Origin: Phycisphaeraceae bacterium
GTDB taxonomy: Bacteria; Planctomycetota; Phycisphaerae; Phycisphaerales; Phycisphaeraceae
DNA: 7,518 bases
Direction: 5' to 3'
NCBI GenBank assembly: GCA_020851395.1
Contig: JADZCW010000047.1
Location: forward strand, 1-7,518
Each line of letters starts with the position of its first letter. The first letter of the stretch is position 1. Positions 5,736 to 7,518 of the stretch are shown here, piece by piece. Both the position numbers and the translations under genes were made by a program. The notes beneath the pieces were generated by a model. That model searched no databases, was not told the origin of the DNA, and saw only the letters and a program-made list of their open reading frames with translations.

Positions 5736-7518
5736 GACCTTTGCTCCGCATCAGATGGCGTCGGCCGCAGGCTGCTGCTGGGTTCTCCGGGCGCCGCTCC
5801 CGGCTCGCCAGTGGGTGGCTGTTCCACCTTGGACGGGGCCGGTGCCTCGGGCCCCGAGGCCAGACGCTCCTCCGCCGCCCTCGCCTGGTCCGGCGGCAGC
5901 AGATCAATCGTCCATCCAATCTCGAACCGCCAATCGTCCTGACGCGACTCGTCCAGCAGTGGACGCGTCGGCAACACCCGGGCCATGTCCGTCGAGTTCG
6001 AGGACATGGACATGTTCGGCCCACTGGCGAACGACGGCGGCAGCATCCCCGGCACGTCCGCGTATGACGGCCCGGCGGGCTGGCGGCCCGCCCCCGGCGT
6101 GCCCGTGACGACCTTGTCGAACTCCACCACCGGATTGGCCGAAATGACCATCTTGTAGGGGCGGTCGTTGCGCCCGGCCAGCTCACGCAGCTTGGCCACG
6201 AACGTCTGGGTGAAGAACGTCACGCCGTCCTTGTTCGGCGTCGTGCCCCGCAGCGTGATCTGGAACGAGGGCGCCACCGAACTGCCGTCGGCCACCCCCG
6301 CCCAAGGGTCCGTCCGCCAGGCCTCCTTCTCGGGCCGATTCTGCCCGGCTGTCGGCGGCGACCAGGCGTTGGCGTTGAGCCCGCCGCTGCCGACGCGGTA
6401 CGCCGTGCTCATCGACGTGATGTAGATTCGCCTCCGCTCGGGGCGCGGGATCTGGGCCATCTTCTGGTAGTCGGCCGCGAGCGTCTGGGGCTGCGGGTTG
6501 GCCGCCTCGAGCGCCCCCTCGATGTCGGTCAGGATCAGCGGCCAGACCGACCGCCCGTCCAGAAGCGACTGGAGCGTCCGCATCTGAGCCCGCGGGTCGG
6601 CCGCCTGCGCCGACTCGTCCCACCGGCTCTTGAGGTTCGACGCCTGACGCACCACGTTGTCCACCGACGAGAGCTGCCCCTCGTCGAACGCATTGCGGGC
6701 CTGCACCAGCGTCACCGCGTTCCACGCCGTCGCCGCCACGATCACCCCCGCCGCCGCCGCGAACCAAGGCTGCTTGGCCCGCCACTGCCGCTGCTGACGC
6801 ACCGACGCCGGCAGGATGTTCGCCGACACCCGCTGCATCCCCAGCCCCTGAAGCGCCAGCCCGTACGCCGTGGCCAGGTTCACCGCCTGGTCCGCGAACT
6901 CCACGTCCTCCTTGCCCTGCACCGTCAGCTTCTTGAACGACGACAGACGCGTCACGTCCATCTGCAACTGCTGCTTGAGGAACTTCTGCAGCCCCGGCAG
7001 ACGGAACGTCGAGCCCACCCCGATCATCCGTTTGAGCGACGCCTCGCGGTTCTGGCTCTGGTAATACCCCAGCGACCGCTGAAGCTCCTGCACCAGATCC
7101 GAGAACACCGGCCGCATCGCCTGGAAGATCTGCTTGGCGTATTTGCTCGTCGCCGCCTCACGCTTGAGCTTCTCCGCCTTGGAGAAGCTGAGCTTGAAGC
7201 TCTTGACCAACGCCTCGGTGAAGTCGTTGCCCCCGATCTGCAGCGTCCGCACCCAGATGCCCTGCCCGGCCGAGACGATCACGTCCGTGCTCACCGACCC
7301 GATGTCCACGAACACCACGCCCTGGTCCACCGTCCCGGGCTCCTGGTCGTACGTCAACGCGTTGAACACCGCCACCGGCGAGAGCGTCAGACCGTCGACG
7401 CCCATCCCCACCGCCTTGTAGTTGCTCAGGAACTGGTTCACCCGCTCGCGGGCGATGGCGAAGATCCCCACCTCCACGTCCGGCGAGTCCTTCTCCTGGA
7501 ACACCTGGAAGTCCCACT
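5732..7518 (-). CDS. pilM: PilM-PilN fusion (GspL-like) type IV pilus/T2SS assembly platform protein, N-terminus outside window
   Basis: The frame is open to the window edge; 594 residues are visible and roughly 130 N-terminal residues of PilM are missing. The GTG at 7504 is internal. Counting from that GTG codon, 1-222 are PilM actin-like ATPase: VFVDIGSVSTD (64-74, phosphate-binding loop), TLQIGGNDFTEALVKSF (87-103), GYYQSQNREASLKRMIGVG (146-164) and STFRLPGL (165-172). Here GST stands where GG followed by A is usual. The ATPase domain ends at ATAYGLAL, and a PilN-like part starts at M223 with NILP (229-232), a basic stretch, a membrane segment at about 247-268, helices, and a ferredoxin-like region at 355-460 (RRRIYITSMS, FQITLRGT, FTQTFVAKLRELAG, KMVISANP). 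The C-terminus is Pro/Glu-rich. PilM recruits the platform to the cytoplasmic face; PilN spans the membrane. Domain identity is firm; which machine it serves (pilus, secretion, competence) is open. Confidence 0.93.
   Translation of the reverse strand, partial: WDFQVFQEKDSPDVEVGIFAIARERVNQFLSNYKAVGMGVDGLTLSPVAVFNALTYDQEPGTVDQGVVFVDIGSVSTDVIVSAGQGIWVRTLQIGGNDFTEALVKSFKLSFSKAEKLKREAATSKYAKQIFQAMRPVFSDLVQELQRSLGYYQSQNREASLKRMIGVGSTFRLPGLQKFLKQQLQMDVTRLSSFKKLTVQGKEDVEFADQAVNLATAYGLALQGLGMQRVSANILPASVRQQRQWRAKQPWFAAAAGVIVAATAWNAVTLVQARNAFDEGQLSSVDNVVRQASNLKSRWDESAQAADPRAQMRTLQSLLDGRSVWPLILTDIEGALEAANPQPQTLAADYQKMAQIPRPERRRIYITSMSTAYRVGSGGLNANAWSPPTAGQNRPEKEAWRTDPWAGVADGSSVAPSFQITLRGTTPNKDGVTFFTQTFVAKLRELAGRNDRPYKMVISANPVVEFDKVVTGTPGAGRQPAGPSYADVPGMLPPSFASGPNMSMSSNSTDMARVLPTRPLLDESRQDDWRFEIGWTIDLLPPDQARAAEERLASGPEAPAPSKVEQPPTGEPGAAPGEPSSSLRPTPSDAEQRS
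5744..5747 (-). promoter_or_regulatory. Shine-Dalgarno site for the PilO-like gene
   Basis: On the minus strand GGAG lies 8 bases before the ATG at 5735, within the last codons of the upstream gene. Together with the ATGA overlap it fixes the start and implies translational coupling. Confidence 0.6.
6836..6849 (-). promoter_or_regulatory. Possible internal start for a stand-alone PilN-like protein
   Basis: At the PilM-PilN junction there is an in-frame ATG (6836-6838, minus strand). It is preceded at 6 bases by AGGGG (6845-6849), a plausible Shine-Dalgarno site. Translation from it would give a 368-aa protein beginning MQRVSANILP, close to how separate PilN proteins begin. The purine run also simply encodes Gln-Gly-Leu-Gly, so it may be coincidental. 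Confidence 0.3.

Noticed and set aside
6074..6092. Perfect 7-bp stem GGCGGGC/GCCCGCC with 5-base loop
   Set aside because: It lies inside the coding region for the Gly/Pro-rich tail of the PilM-PilN protein, where GGC/GCC codons make such palindromes likely. There is no T-run and no gene boundary nearby.
1..7518. Search for tRNA, rRNA, CRISPR arrays, transposases, attachment sites and riboswitches
   Set aside because: Nothing with supporting structure or repeats was seen by eye; the window is nearly all coding, with the largest gap 65 bases.

Overview
This window reads as GC-rich chromosomal DNA (strong C/G preference at third codon positions) from a Gram-negative-type bacterium. The oversized, low-complexity-rich pilus platform proteins and the tandem CNNM/CBS transporter genes make a planctomycete (Phycisphaerae-like) source my best guess. 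That taxonomic call is an inference from gene content and style, because no rRNA or other marker is present. The window is almost fully coding: six genes in two convergent blocks, with no tRNA, rRNA, CRISPR array, insertion sequence or integrase visible.

Left block (+ strand, 1-2183). The 3' part of a CNNM/CorC-type gene (CBS domain plus CorC_HlyC domain) overlaps by ATGA with a second, complete CNNM/DUF21-CBS gene that lacks the CorC_HlyC domain. Both are probably membrane-associated divalent-cation (Mg2+/Co2+) transport or tolerance proteins. After 21 bases comes a 213-aa protein with the sequence signature of the PD-(D/E)XK nuclease fold. It matches no named family that I recognise.

Right block (- strand, read from 7518 down to 2197). 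Three genes appear to encode the inner-membrane assembly platform of a type IV pilus or type II secretion-like machine. (1) A PilM actin-like ATPase domain is fused in one polypeptide to a PilN-like part (NILP motif, membrane segment, periplasmic ferredoxin-like domain); its N-terminus lies beyond the window. This is the domain order of GspL. (2) A 495-aa PilO/GspM-like membrane-anchored protein overlaps gene 1 by ATGA. (3) A 661-aa membrane-anchored periplasmic protein has coiled coils and a beta-sandwich-like C-terminal region and occupies the place where PilP or GspC would be. A 65-bp gap carrying a GC-rich hairpin and a good ribosome binding site separates genes 2 and 3. The proteins would work together as a trans-envelope scaffold linking a cytoplasmic motor (not in the window) to the outer-membrane side.

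The two blocks end only 13 bases apart. An 11-base perfect inverted repeat (2134-2144 / 2201-2211) brackets the junction and may be a bidirectional transcription end. The most noteworthy content is the PilM-PilN fusion, with an in-frame ATG and SD-like sequence exactly at its junction, followed by two greatly enlarged partner proteins.
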